The notes below the pieces were generated by a model. That model was given only the letters and a program-made list of their open reading frames with translations, was not told the origin of the DNA and searched no databases. Below are positions 11,738-21,227 of a DNA stretch of 64,000 bases, piece after piece. Source of the DNA: Tautonia plasticadhaerens (GTDB taxonomy: Bacteria > Planctomycetota > Planctomycetia > Isosphaerales > Isosphaeraceae); assembly GCF_007752535.1 (NCBI RefSeq), contig NZ_CP036426.1, forward strand, positions 2,418,001 to 2,482,000. The letters run 5' to 3'. The position numbers and the translations under genes were made by a program. Every line of letters begins with the position of its first letter. The stretch's first letter is position 1.

Positions 11738-13444
11738 TCAATAGCCGATCGCGGCGCCATCCTTACGCGGGTCGGACCCTCCCATGATCACCCCCCGATC
11801 CGAGTCGATCCGGATCGCCTGGTAGCCGCCGTAGCTGCCGGGCCGGTCGGCGATGACGTGCCCCTTCCCCTCCAGGGCCCTCCGGACGTCCGGCCCGATC
11901 CCCGACTCCAGCGACACGTAGCCGCCGCCATCTCCCCCCTGGCCGGTCGGCTCCGAGGAGCCGAAGTGGCGGAACCGGGGTGCCTCTCCCGCCTCCTGCA
12001 CGTCCATGCCGAAGTCGATCATGTTGCAGAGCACCTGGACGTGCCCCTGGGGCTGCATGTCGCCCCCCATCACGCCGAAGCTCAGCCAGGGGGCTCCGTC
12101 TTTGGTGACGAACCCGGGGATGATCGTGTGGAAGGGCCGCTTGTGCGGCTCCAGCCGGTTCGCGTGGCCCGGGTCGAGCGCGAACCAGGACCCCCGGTTC
12201 TGCAAGGCGAAGCCGAGCCCCCGGGGGACGTGATGCGAGCCGAAGGAATGGAAGACGCTCTGGATCAGGCTGACGCAGTTGCGGTCCTCGTCGACCACGG
12301 TCAGGTAGATCGTGTCGCTCTGGGCCAGGTCGCCGGGCTCGACGCTCGCCATCGCCCGGTCCGGCGAGATCAGGGCGGCGCGGCGATCGGCGTAGTCCTT
12401 GGAGATCAACTCCGCCACGGGCACGTCGGCGAACTCGGGGTCGGCATAGTAGGTGGCCCGGTCCTCGAACGCGAGCTTCTTGGCCTCGATCATGAGATGG
12501 AGCGCCTCGGCCGAATTGTGGCCGAGGCTCGTCAGGTCGTAGCGTCCGAGGATGTTCAACATCTGGAGCGCCGCGATGCCCTGGCCATTGGGGGGCAGCT
12601 CCCAGACGTCGTAGCCCCGGTAATTGGTCGAGACGGGATCGATCCAGGTGCTCTCGTGGTCCTCGAAGTCCTTCATCGAGAACAGGCCACCGACCTCGTC
12701 GGAATAGGCGACGATCCTGCTCGCCGGATCGCCCCGGTAGAACGCCCCGGGCCCCTGCTCGGCGATGACCCGGAGGGTCCGGGCGAGGTCGGGGTTCCGG
12801 AAGACGTCGCCGAACCCCGGGGCCGAGCCGTTGGGCAGGTAGCACTCGGCGGAGGAGGGGATCTCGGCCAGCGCCGGCTCGTCCGCCTTCCAGCCGGCGG
12901 CGATCACCTCGCTGACGGGGAAGCCCTCCTCGGCGTACCGGATCGCCGGGGCCAGCAGGTCGGCCATCGGCACCGAGCCGAACCGCCCGTGCAGGGTCGC
13001 CCAGCCGTCGACGCAGCCGGGGACGGACCAGCTCAGCGGGCCGTAGACGGGGACGTACTCATGCCCCTGCTCCTTCATCAGCTCGATCGACGCCCGGTAG
13101 GGGGACCGGCCCGAGGCGTTCAGGCCGTGGAGCGTGCCGGACTCCGCGTCCCAGACGATCGCGAACAGGTCGCCGCCGATGCCGCAGGACATCGGCTCGA
13201 CGACGCCGATCACGGCATTGGCGGCGATGGCAGCGTCGATCGCGTTGCCGCCCTCCTGGAGCACCCGGACGGCGGCCTGGACGGCGAGCGGCTGGCTCGT
13301 CGCGGCGATGCCGCCCCGGGCGAGCACGGCGGACCGGGTCTTGTGGATCGGGCCCGTCGGGCGGTCGTGGGCCGGGCTGGGGGACGCTGCGGCGAGGAGG
13401 GCCATCGCGAGGGCAATCCGGGTTCGGAGGCGTCGGGACGTCAT
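11738..13444 (-). CDS. ggt: gamma-glutamyltransferase, exported
   Basis: The 568-residue precursor begins with a signal peptide (hydrophobic RIALAMALLAAASPSPA). Like all GGTs it should cleave itself into two chains before a threonine; alignment of TIYLTVVD with the family motif TTHYSVVD puts the nucleophile at T378. Other conserved parts are AQPLAVQAAVRVLQEGGNA near the N-terminus and GIGGDLF. It hydrolyses or transfers gamma-glutamyl groups of glutathione and related peptides outside the cytoplasm. The gene converges with the kinase gene and probably heads its own leftward unit. Confidence is high for the family, lower for the physiological substrate. Confidence 0.92.
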   Translation of the reverse strand: MTSRRLRTRIALAMALLAAASPSPAHDRPTGPIHKTRSAVLARGGIAATSQPLAVQAAVRVLQEGGNAIDAAIAANAVIGVVEPMSCGIGGDLFAIVWDAESGTLHGLNASGRSPYRASIELMKEQGHEYVPVYGPLSWSVPGCVDGWATLHGRFGSVPMADLLAPAIRYAEEGFPVSEVIAAGWKADEPALAEIPSSAECYLPNGSAPGFGDVFRNPDLARTLRVIAEQGPGAFYRGDPASRIVAYSDEVGGLFSMKDFEDHESTWIDPVSTNYRGYDVWELPPNGQGIAALQMLNILGRYDLTSLGHNSAEALHLMIEAKKLAFEDRATYYADPEFADVPVAELISKDYADRRAALISPDRAMASVEPGDLAQSDTIYLTVVDEDRNCVSLIQSVFHSFGSHHVPRGLGFALQNRGSWFALDPGHANRLEPHKRPFHTIIPGFVTKDGAPWLSFGVMGGDMQPQGHVQVLCNMIDFGMDVQEAGEAPRFRHFGSSEPTGQGGDGGGYVSLESGIGPDVRRALEGKGHVIADRPGSYGGYQAIRIDSDRGVIMGGSDPRKDGAAIGY

Positions 13445-13496
13445 GCGGGGCCTTTCTCCGACCGGGAGGCGGTCGGCTGCGGGCGGGACCGGAGGA

Positions 13497-14360
13497 TCAA
13501 GGCGTTCCGATCCGTTCGTGATTCTTGTTCCGGAACAGCTGGAGCTCCCACTGCATGTGGTACATCTCGTCCCGGAGCACGTCGACCATGTGCTCCAGGG
13601 CGGAGACCCGGGCCTCCAGATCCTCCGGATCGGTGCGGTCGAGCGTCGGGTCGGCGGACTCGGGGTCGTCGAACCGGGAGAGACGCCTCATGGCGCGTTC
13701 GAGCCTCAGGCGGGCGACGTCACGCTCGGCGGCCATCGTGTCCCGCCAGGTGGTCGCCTCCGAGAGGCGGAACATGGCCTGGCGGGCCGATCCGACGGAG
13801 GAGACGCCGCGTCGGACGGAATCCATGAAGTTCTCCTGGCTCTGGCGCTCGGAGGCGATCTGCGCCTCGGCCGCCTTCACCCGGGCCTCCCGGGCGCGGA
13901 GCTGGGCCTGTCGGATCCGGACCTCGGCGTCGAGCCGGGTGCGCAGCTCGTCCCGGTCCTCCTCCGGGCTCGGCGACGAGGCCCTCCCCCGCAGCGATTC
14001 GAGTCGGATGGCCAGCTCGTCCCGCTCGGCCTCCCGGGCCTCCAGCAGCGCCGAGGCCGACGCGTAACGGACCTCGACCAGCTCGACCTGCCGGGCCGAG
14101 ACGGCCCCGGAGGGCCGCTGTTGCCGGACCGTGTCCAGCACGTCCCGCTCCAGCTCCTCGAACCGCCTGGCCTCGGAGACGCGGGACTCCCGGACCCGGA
14201 GCATCGCCTCCAGCATGGCCAGGTCCTCGGCCAGGTCGGGCGAGATCTCCCCCGGCCGGCCCCCGGCCTCCGGCACCGGCGAGCCCCCCGCCTCGTCCTG
14301 GGGCGAGGGCGAGGGGATCGACGCGATCAGCAGTGCGGCGATCGACGATCCGAGCGTCAC
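13497..14360 (-). CDS. exported coiled-coil protein, function unknown
   Basis: The 287-residue protein has a short hydrophobic N-terminus (LGSSIAALLIASIPS) that may be a signal peptide. Most of the rest is a charged heptad-rich coiled coil (for example EAEAQIASERQSQENF-type helices rich in Arg, Glu and Ala), ending in MYHMQWELQLFRNK. It resembles periplasmic coiled-coil proteins or adaptor hairpins but has no lipoyl or beta-barrel segment. It lies 24 bases from the ribokinase gene on the same strand. No family is recognised. Confidence 0.7.
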   Translation of the reverse strand: MTLGSSIAALLIASIPSPSPQDEAGGSPVPEAGGRPGEISPDLAEDLAMLEAMLRVRESRVSEARRFEELERDVLDTVRQQRPSGAVSARQVELVEVRYASASALLEAREAERDELAIRLESLRGRASSPSPEEDRDELRTRLDAEVRIRQAQLRAREARVKAAEAQIASERQSQENFMDSVRRGVSSVGSARQAMFRLSEATTWRDTMAAERDVARLRLERAMRRLSRFDDPESADPTLDRTDPEDLEARVSALEHMVDVLRDEMYHMQWELQLFRNKNHERIGTP

Positions 14361-14384
14361 GAGAGGCCTCCGATCGGTCAGGGG

Positions 14385-15323
14385 TCAGGGCCCGACGTCC
14401 CTCGCCAGCAGGCGATCGATCTCGGCCCGGGTCGCGAGGGCGCCCTGGGCGCCCGGCCTCGTCACGGCGAGCGACCCGGCGGCGGTGGCGAAGACGGCGG
14501 CGTCGAGCACGGGGAGGGACTCGGCCAGCGCCACGGCGAGGGCGCCGTTGAAGGCGTCCCCGGCGCCGACGGTGTCGACCGCGTCGACCGCCGGGGCCGG
14601 GACGAGGTTCTGGCCCCACTCCCGGCCGAGCACCAGGCACCCCAGGGCGCCCAGGGTCACGACGACGCCGCAATCCCCCCGGTCCCGGAGGGCCCGGGCC
14701 GCCTCGACGGCCTGCTCGACGGTCATCGCGGGCAGGCCGGACAGGGCCGCCGCCTCCTCCTGGTTGGGCGTCAGGTAGTCGACGTGCCGCATCAGGTCGC
14801 CGTCGAGGATGGCGAGGTCGGCCGGGGCGGGGTTGAGGACGGTCGTCATGCCGCCGGACTTCGCCCGGGCCAGCCCCCGGGCGACGGTCGGCACGGGGAC
14901 CTCCAGGCAGGCGAGCAGGACGCCGCCGGCCGGGAAGGCCTCGTCGGGCAGGGCGTCGATGTCGCCGGGCGAGAGGGCCGAGCTGGCGCCGGGGGCGACG
15001 CCGATGAGGTTCGAGCCGTCATCCCCCACGAAGATCAACGCCACCTGGTTGGGAGACGCGTCCACCGTCTTCGAGAAGCGGAGGTCGAGCCCCTCGATCC
15101 GGTCGTGCTCGATGAGCATCCGGCCGAAGTCGTCGTCGCCGAATGCGGTCAGGAAGGTGACCTCGGCCCCGGCGCGTCGGGCGGCGACGGCGGCGTTGGC
15201 CCCCTTGCCGCCGGGGCCGCGGTGGAGGTCGCCGCCGAGCAGCGTCTCGCCCGGCCGGGGGAGGCGGGGGAGCCGGATCGTCAGGTCGTAACCGCTCGAT
15301 CCGAGGACGACGACTCGGGGCAT
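14385..15323 (-). CDS. rbsK: ribokinase-like sugar kinase
   Basis: The 312-residue protein is a PfkB-family kinase. It has the substrate-binding GGKGANAAVAARRAGA segment, the middle sheet region LNPAPA, the TPNQEEA region typical of ribokinase, and the catalytic DTVGAGDAFNGAL motif with the base aspartate. It phosphorylates ribose or a similar sugar at the cost of ATP. No ribose transporter or regulator is next to it, so the substrate assignment is from similarity only. It lies just downstream of mnmE on the same strand (nine bases apart). Confidence 0.87.
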   Translation of the reverse strand: MPRVVVLGSSGYDLTIRLPRLPRPGETLLGGDLHRGPGGKGANAAVAARRAGAEVTFLTAFGDDDFGRMLIEHDRIEGLDLRFSKTVDASPNQVALIFVGDDGSNLIGVAPGASSALSPGDIDALPDEAFPAGGVLLACLEVPVPTVARGLARAKSGGMTTVLNPAPADLAILDGDLMRHVDYLTPNQEEAAALSGLPAMTVEQAVEAARALRDRGDCGVVVTLGALGCLVLGREWGQNLVPAPAVDAVDTVGAGDAFNGALAVALAESLPVLDAAVFATAAGSLAVTRPGAQGALATRAEIDRLLARDVGP

Positions 15324-15332
15324 GGGGGCCGC

Positions 15333-16670
15333 TCACTTGCCGATGCAGAACCTCCGGAAGATGCGATCCAGGATAGCGTCGTCGATCTCGGCGCCAATGA
15401 CCCGGCCGAGTTCCTCGACCGCGTCCCTCAGGTCGACCGCCACCAATTCGTCCCCCGATTCGAGCCGGATCGCCTCGGCCGCCCGGCCCAGCGCGGCCGA
15501 GGCCCGGGACAGCCCGTCCCGGCATCGGGCGGAGGTGAGGCCGGTCGGATCCTCCTCGGCGGATCGGGAGCGGATCGACGAGGCGATGGCGAGTCGGAGC
15601 GCGCCGAGCCCGAGGCCGGTTTCGGCGCTGGTGGCGACGGCACCTTCCGGGAACTCCCCGGGGCCGCGGTCGGCCTTGGTCCAGACGAGCAGCCGGGGGC
15701 GGCCGTCGGGGGGGGCCAGGGAGGGTGGGGCGTCCGCCGACCGGCAGTCGAGCAACAGCTCGGCCCCGGCGGCCTGGGCGGCGCGGAGGGCCTGGGCCTC
15801 GGCCTCGATCGGGCCGACCGCGTCGTCGATCCCGGCGGTGTCGATCAGCTCGACTTCCAGGCCGTCGCAGCGGATCGGGGCGGAGAGGTAGTCCCGGGTC
15901 GTCCCGGCGACGGGGGAGACGAGGGCGAGGTCGGCGCCGACCAGGGCGTTGAACAGGCGGCTCTTGCCCGCGTTCGGGGGGCCGACGAGCACGACCCGGG
16001 GCAGGCCCGAGGGGCGGTCCCGGCCCCGGAGGCGATCGGCCAGGGCGGCCACCTCGATCGAGTTCCGCGCCAGCGACCCGGCCAGCATCCGGCGGCCGAT
16101 CGGGTCGACGTCGGCCTCGTCGACGAAGTCGAGCCCGGCCTCCAGGTGGGCCAGCGTGTCGATCAACCGGTCCCGGAGCCGGTCGATCGGCCCGGCGAGC
16201 CCCCCGGCGAGTTGCGACAGCGCGGCCTCGACCTGGGCCGGGGACCGGGAGTCGATCACGGCCAGCACGGCCTCGGCCTGCGTCAGGTCGATCCGGCCGC
16301 TGAGGAAGGCCCGCAGGGTGAACTCCCCGGGCTCGGCGAGCCTGGCCCCCAGCCCGAGGCAACGGCCGAGGACCAGGCGGAGCAGGGGGGGGGAGCCCGT
16401 CGAGTGGATCTCGGCCATCGGCTGGCCGGTGTAGGTCCGCACCCCCGGCCAGAGGACGAGGGAGGCGTCGAGCGGCCTCCCCTCCAGGTCGATCGTCCCC
16501 GGGGTCCAGGACGGCCGGCCCGGGGACGGCTCCCGGCCGCCGGGCGGCCGGAAGACGCCCAGGGCGATCGCCCTCGACGCCTCCCCGGAGAGCCGGACCA
16601 GGCCCCGGACCGCCGGCCCGGGGGGGCTGGCGATCGCGGCGATGGTGTCGGACGGGTCGAGGTGGGCCAT
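15333..16670 (-). CDS. mnmE: tRNA modification GTPase MnmE
   Basis: The 445-residue protein has an N-terminal formyl-folate domain (starting MAHLDPSDTIAAIASPPG), a helical domain, and an inserted GTPase domain with P-loop GPPNAGKSRLFNAL, switch GTTRD and DTAGI. It ends in FCIGK, the C-terminal cysteine motif of MnmE. With MnmG it makes 5-carboxymethylaminomethyluridine at the wobble base of several tRNAs. The start at 16670 was chosen because the upstream 51 residues are low-complexity. It lies 85 bases downstream of yidC, an order retained from the conserved rpmH-rnpA-yidC-mnmE cluster; the other members are not here. Confidence 0.94.
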   Translation of the reverse strand: MAHLDPSDTIAAIASPPGPAVRGLVRLSGEASRAIALGVFRPPGGREPSPGRPSWTPGTIDLEGRPLDASLVLWPGVRTYTGQPMAEIHSTGSPPLLRLVLGRCLGLGARLAEPGEFTLRAFLSGRIDLTQAEAVLAVIDSRSPAQVEAALSQLAGGLAGPIDRLRDRLIDTLAHLEAGLDFVDEADVDPIGRRMLAGSLARNSIEVAALADRLRGRDRPSGLPRVVLVGPPNAGKSRLFNALVGADLALVSPVAGTTRDYLSAPIRCDGLEVELIDTAGIDDAVGPIEAEAQALRAAQAAGAELLLDCRSADAPPSLAPPDGRPRLLVWTKADRGPGEFPEGAVATSAETGLGLGALRLAIASSIRSRSAEEDPTGLTSARCRDGLSRASAALGRAAEAIRLESGDELVAVDLRDAVEELGRVIGAEIDDAILDRIFRRFCIGK

Positions 16671-16755
16671 CGGGGCGAGCCGGGGTGGAACGGCACCGGG
16701 GGCGGATGCGGGGCGGGGACGGGGGAGGCCGGGGATCGGGCGTGCGACGCCCCGC

Positions 16756-19140
16756 TCAACGCCGCTTGCCCGGCTTCGACTTCCGCTTGCCCGGCCGGTC
16801 CCGGTCGCCCTCACGCTCGGCACCGCGATCCAGGTCCCGTCGCGGCCGGTCGAGGTCTTCCCGGCGGTAGGTGGTCTCGTTGGCCTTGGCGGCCTCCTTC
16901 ATCAGCGCGTCGAGCTTGCGGGAGAGCCAGCCGCCTCCGGGGCCCCCCCCATTGGGGCCGGAGTCGGGATCGGAGGGGCCCCGGCCCTTGCCGTTGCCCC
17001 CGTCGTCGCCCCCCACGGGGGGGGAGGAGGGGGAGACCTTGGGCAGGAGCAGCCGCTCGCCGATGGCCCACATGCTGCTCGTGATGAAGTAGAGGGCCAG
17101 CCCGGCGGGGACCCGATAGAACATGAGCATCATGAAGACCATCATGAACTTCATGATCCGCTGCTGCGCCTCCTGCTCCGGCGAGGTGGCCGGGGGGGTG
17201 AACAGCTTCATCTGGAGCAGGAACAGGCCGATCACGCCCAGCGGCAGCAGGTTGAAATAGGGCCCCAGCAGCGGCAGCGTGAAGGGGAGCTTGACCAGCA
17301 TGTCGGGGGCGGCCAGGTTCTCGATCCAGAGGAACGGCGCCTGCCGGAGCGACACGCTGACGTTCAGGACCCGCCAGAGGGTCATGAAGATCGGGATCTG
17401 CACGAACACCGGCAGGCAGCCGCCCAGCGGGTTGACGCCGTGCTTGCGGTAGAGGGCGAATGTCTCCTGGGCCACCCGCTGCTGGGCTTCCTGCCGCTTC
17501 TGGGGGTCCGGGTCGTCGGACCCGTACTTCTTGCGGAGCTCCATCATCTGGGGCTGGAGCTCCTGCATCTTCTTCGCCGAGGCCGCCTGCTTACGGCTCA
17601 GGGGGAAGAGGACGAGGCGGACGACCACCGTCAGCAGGATGATGGCCACCCCGTAGCTGCCCCGGGTGCCGCCGAACCACCCGGAGACCCTCGCCGTCAG
17701 GCCGTAGATGCCCGCCAGCAGCGGGCCGATGGCGTAGACCGAGATCAGGGCGACGATCGGGTCGACGATCGCCCAGAGGATGTCGAAGAGCCAGCCGATG
17801 ATCGGCACCCGGCCGACCTGGCGGTAGATGGCCAGCCCCTCGGCGCCGTAGGGGGTGAGGGCCTCGTCGGTCTTCGGGCCGGCGAACAGGGCGTAGGAGT
17901 GGGTCGCCCCGGGGCCGGGCTCGACGGCGACGGGCTCGGAGATCAGGTCGACGGCCACGTCCGCCTTCTTCAGGTCCCGTTCGTCGGCGTCGACGACGGC
18001 CATGACGGCCTCGGCGACCTGCTTGGTCGGGGCCTCGGGCTTCAGGAAGGTGGCGAAGTACTGGTTCTCGACCCCGGCGAAGGCGGTCGGCCGCTCGGTG
18101 TTGACGTATTCGTCCTGGTCCTTGGCCACGTCGAGGGAGGAGTAGGTCCAGACCTCGGGCGCCTCCCCCTCGCCCCCCTTGCCGAAGTAGGCGTTGCGGA
18201 AGGTGTGGGTGTACCACTCCCCCTCGATCGGGATGCCCGAGGGGCCGTCGAGCCGGTAGACCAGGTCCCGGGGCTCATCGGCCCCCCCGGGGAGGCGGAA
18301 GTCCAGGTCCAGCTCGACGGCGTCCGCCCCCTTGCGGAGGGTGAAGGTCTTGGTGATCTCGACCGGGGGCAGATCCGCCGGCTCGTCGAGCGTGGCCCGG
18401 AACCGGATCCGCTGGCCGACCTCGTCGCCCTGCGCGTCCCGGAGGACCTCGACGGGGTCGGCCTGCGCCCGGGCCTCCTCGTCCAGGTCGTCGAGTGGGG
18501 TCTCGCCGACGACCACCTGCCAGGGACGTCGGTCCAGGTCGCCGACCGGCCGGAGCAGGCCCTCCTCGTCCTCGCCGAGGGCCTGCAGCGCCAGCGGGCG
18601 GTGGCCGGGGGCGACGGACTGGACGAGGGTCATCGGCCTCCGCTGCTCGGGCTTGATCCCCTCGAACTCGGCGCTGTGGCGCGAGGAGCGGACCCGGACG
18701 AGGCTCGCCCCCCCCTGGGAGGCATGGACCTGGAGGTGGTAGCCCCCGGGCCCCTGGTCCTCGATCGAGCCGAGTACCAGCCGATCGGGATCGGCGAGCG
18801 CGACCGAGGGCCCCTCGGGCTCGGGTGCGGTCCCGGACCCCTCGGCGGGATCGGCGGGATCGGCGTCGGCCTCGGCGACCTCCCCGGCCTGGTCCTCGGG
18901 GCCGTCCTCGGCGGCCGGGGCGTCGGCATCGGGGTCCTGGTCCTCGTCGGCCGCTCCCGGCTCCTCGCCGGCCTGGGCGACCTGGCGGGCCCGGGCGTCC
19001 TGCGGCGGCTCGGGCTCGGGCTCGGGCAGCAGGCCGAAGCGGGAGAGCAGGAAGTTCGTCCCGGTGATCAGGGCCAGGGACAGGACCATGAACAGGAACA
19101 GCCGCTTCGGATCCTGGCTGGGGGGCGGCTCGGTGCTCAT
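16756..19140 (-). CDS. yidC: membrane protein insertase YidC
   Basis: The 794-residue protein starts with a transmembrane anchor (FMVLSLALITGTNFLLSRF), a long acidic low-complexity stretch (about residues 35-120, rich in Glu, Pro, Ala, Asp), a periplasmic beta domain, and the conserved insertase core with five helices. The functional arginine is in ILLTVVVRLVLFPLS, and NPLGGCLPVFVQIPIFMTL is the signature region. The tail is basic (ending KPGKRR), typical of ribosome contact. It inserts inner-membrane proteins with or without Sec. The protein is longer than the E. coli one (548) because of the acidic linker and the extended tail. Confidence 0.95.
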   Translation of the reverse strand: MSTEPPPSQDPKRLFLFMVLSLALITGTNFLLSRFGLLPEPEPEPPQDARARQVAQAGEEPGAADEDQDPDADAPAAEDGPEDQAGEVAEADADPADPAEGSGTAPEPEGPSVALADPDRLVLGSIEDQGPGGYHLQVHASQGGASLVRVRSSRHSAEFEGIKPEQRRPMTLVQSVAPGHRPLALQALGEDEEGLLRPVGDLDRRPWQVVVGETPLDDLDEEARAQADPVEVLRDAQGDEVGQRIRFRATLDEPADLPPVEITKTFTLRKGADAVELDLDFRLPGGADEPRDLVYRLDGPSGIPIEGEWYTHTFRNAYFGKGGEGEAPEVWTYSSLDVAKDQDEYVNTERPTAFAGVENQYFATFLKPEAPTKQVAEAVMAVVDADERDLKKADVAVDLISEPVAVEPGPGATHSYALFAGPKTDEALTPYGAEGLAIYRQVGRVPIIGWLFDILWAIVDPIVALISVYAIGPLLAGIYGLTARVSGWFGGTRGSYGVAIILLTVVVRLVLFPLSRKQAASAKKMQELQPQMMELRKKYGSDDPDPQKRQEAQQRVAQETFALYRKHGVNPLGGCLPVFVQIPIFMTLWRVLNVSVSLRQAPFLWIENLAAPDMLVKLPFTLPLLGPYFNLLPLGVIGLFLLQMKLFTPPATSPEQEAQQRIMKFMMVFMMLMFYRVPAGLALYFITSSMWAIGERLLLPKVSPSSPPVGGDDGGNGKGRGPSDPDSGPNGGGPGGGWLSRKLDALMKEAAKANETTYRREDLDRPRRDLDRGAEREGDRDRPGKRKSKPGKRR

Positions 19141-19440
19141 CGGGGCGGGGACCTTGGGATCGGGGCTTTGGCGGTTCGAGGATGCGTCGGGACGATCGGG
19201 CGGCCCGAGGTTCGATGCGGTCGGGTCGATTCGGGGCGGGGTCCCCCCGGCCGGGGCGGGGGAGTCGGGCCGGGCCCGAGCCCCCGAGGGGGCGTCCGCC
19301 GGCGTCCCCCCGGCGCGAGGCGCCTGGGCGGGCCGGCCTCGTCGGGTCGCCCCGGGCCCACCGGCCTTTCCGGGGCCACCGGGCGGTCTCGCGGCCGATC
19401 CCGGGTCGAGGCGACGACCCGGGGGGACGGGCCGGGGGGC
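19141..19440. other. GC-rich spacer between yidC and the phosphoesterase gene
   Basis: No gene is supported here. The sequence is proline/glycine-codon-like GC-rich DNA without a clear promoter. It must hold the leader of yidC. Confidence 0.4.
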
Positions 19441-20313
19441 TCAGCGCCCCTGGCGGAGCCGGTCGCCGAGGAACGGCTCCAGGTCGGGGATGGCGTAGAT
19501 CTTCTCGATCGTCGCCTCGAAGTCGTACGGGATGCGGCGGTAGAAGATCCGGATCGGGCCGGTCGTCGCGGGCGCGGGGTCCTGTGCGTGCTCGTTGGTG
19601 TCGCCGGAGTCGCCCTGCCCGTCGCCATTGCCGGAGCCGGCGGCGGGTGCGGGTGCGGCCGGCTTCACCTCCGAGGCGTCCTCGAGGATCAAGTAGCAGG
19701 CCCGGTTGTCGCCGTCCCGGGGCTGGCCGACGGAGCCGACGTTGACCATCACCTTGTCGTCGACCAGGGTGTATTCGTAGTCGATCTCCTCGGGGGCGTA
19801 GAACTGGAAGCCCTCCGTGAAGACGCCCGGCACGTGGGTGTGCCCCTGGAAGCAATAGCGCTCGACGAGCTGGAAGAGGCGCTCCATCTTCCGGTGATTG
19901 TAGATGTCTTCCGGGAAGATGTACTCGCTGAGCGGGTTGCGGGGGGAACCGTGGACGAACAGGAAGGGGCCGTTGCGGTGGGTCCGGGGCAGCTCCGCCA
20001 GGAAGTCCCAGCGGCGCTCGCGCTGGGCCACGTCGCCGCCGGTCTCCAGCTGGTCTCGGGTCCAGAAGATGGCCCGCTCGGCGCCGATGTTGAAGCCGTT
20101 AGGGTCGAAGAGGGCCCCCTCGTCGTGATTGCCCAGCAGCGTGACCCGGCTATTCTGCATCACCAGGTCGATGCACTCGCGCGGGTTGGGGCCGTAACCG
20201 ATGATGTCCCCGAGACAGTAAATCTCGTCGATCCGCTGATCCTGGATGTCATCGAGCACGGCCTCCAGGGCCTCCAGGTTGCCGTGGATGTCGCTGATCA
20301 GGGCTCGACGCAC
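19441..20313 (-). CDS. metallophosphoesterase (calcineurin-like)
   Basis: The 290-residue protein carries all metal-ligand motifs of the family: DIH at residues 8-10, [14 protein letters not shown] near 61-66 and GHTHVPG near 155. This is the YfcE/ApaH-like arrangement of cytoplasmic phosphodiesterases acting on nucleotides. Near the C-terminus a low-complexity Ala/Pro/Gly/Asp insert of about 35 residues interrupts the fold before a final helix. The gene is divergent from tsaB and has a good promoter at 20414-20443. The substrate is not determined. Confidence 0.85.
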   Translation of the reverse strand: MRRALISDIHGNLEALEAVLDDIQDQRIDEIYCLGDIIGYGPNPRECIDLVMQNSRVTLLGNHDEGALFDPNGFNIGAERAIFWTRDQLETGGDVAQRERRWDFLAELPRTHRNGPFLFVHGSPRNPLSEYIFPEDIYNHRKMERLFQLVERYCFQGHTHVPGVFTEGFQFYAPEEIDYEYTLVDDKVMVNVGSVGQPRDGDNRACYLILEDASEVKPAAPAPAAGSGNGDGQGDSGDTNEHAQDPAPATTGPIRIFYRRIPYDFEATIEKIYAIPDLEPFLGDRLRQGR

Positions 20314-20413
20314 GGGCTGTCTCCGAGCCGGAACGGGGCGGGGCGCGACGGGAGGCCGGCGATCGGCGCGCGGGAGGGGACCGGTTCCGTAGGTTTCACT
20401 GCGAGAATAGGGT

Positions 20414-20443
20414 ATCGTAGGTCCGGGGACGGGAGGGGGTCAA
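20414..20443 (-). promoter_or_regulatory. promoter of the leftward phosphoesterase gene
   Basis: On the minus strand: -35 TTGACC (20443-20438), 18-bp spacer, -10 TACGAT (20419-20414). It is in the divergent region shared with tsaB. Confidence 0.5.
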
Positions 20444-20499
20444 GCCCGTCCCGGGGCCTCAATGCCCCGATGCGTGGCCCTCCGAGGCAAGGACGGGCG

Positions 20500-21198
20500 G
20501 TGAACCTGCTGGCGATCGACTCCTCGACGCTCCGATCGGCCCTGGCCCTCTCGGTCGAGGGGCGCGACGGGCCCTTGCTCGCATACCCCGAGGCCGGGCC
20601 CCGGCACGGCCGACTGCTCGTGCCGACGATCCGGGGCCTGCTCGACCGAGGGGGGCTGGAGCCGGGGCATCTCGGCGCGGTGGCCGTCGGCCTGGGCCCG
20701 GGGTCGTTCACCGGCCTGAGGGTCGGGGTGACGGCGGCCAAGGTGCTGGCCTACGCGGTCGGCTGCCCGGTCGTCGGCCTGTCGAGCCTGGAGGCCCTCG
20801 CCCGTGGAGTCCCGGCCGAGGAGCTCCGGGTCGAGGTCGCCGTCGACGCCCAGCGTGGCGACCTGTTCTCGGCCTCCTTCCGGCGGGACGACCCCGGAGG
20901 CCCCCTCCTCCGGCAGGGCCCCGACCGGATCGTCCCCGCCGGGGCCTGGGCCGAGTCCCTGCCGGAGGGGGCCCTGGTCGTCTGCCCGACCCCCGAGAAG
21001 CTCGGTGCGGTCCTGCCGGGGCACGCCCGGCTCGTCCCGGGCGACCGGGCCGGGCCGGACGGCGCCGTCCTGCTGGAGATGGCCGCCGAGGCGATCGCCC
21101 TCGGGCGGTTCGCCGACCCCTGGTCCCTGGAGCCGACCTACCTCCGCCGCTCCGCCGCCGAGGAGAAGCGGGACGCCCGGGCCGCCTCCCGCCCCTGA
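20500..21198 (+). CDS. tsaB: tRNA threonylcarbamoyladenosine biosynthesis protein TsaB
   Basis: The 232-residue protein belongs to the ASKHA fold: LLAIDSSTLRSALAL at the N-terminus, GLGPGSFTGLRVG, and SSLEALARG. TsaB is the non-catalytic partner of TsaD and TsaE in making t6A at position 37 of ANN-decoding tRNAs. I chose the GTG at 20500 because AAGGA lies six bases upstream and homologues begin with this strand; an in-frame ATG at 20470 would add ten residues. The following gene begins 30 bases after the stop. Confidence 0.9.
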   Translation: MNLLAIDSSTLRSALALSVEGRDGPLLAYPEAGPRHGRLLVPTIRGLLDRGGLEPGHLGAVAVGLGPGSFTGLRVGVTAAKVLAYAVGCPVVGLSSLEALARGVPAEELRVEVAVDAQRGDLFSASFRRDDPGGPLLRQGPDRIVPAGAWAESLPEGALVVCPTPEKLGAVLPGHARLVPGDRAGPDGAVLLEMAAEAIALGRFADPWSLEPTYLRRSAAEEKRDARAASRP

Positions 21199-21227
21199 CC
21201 CGCCCCCCGGACCCCTCCGACCGAGCC

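Noticed and set aside
16642-21198. 1518-residue plus-strand frame
   Set aside because: Only its end (tsaB from 20500) is real; the rest is antisense to yidC and the phosphoesterase gene.
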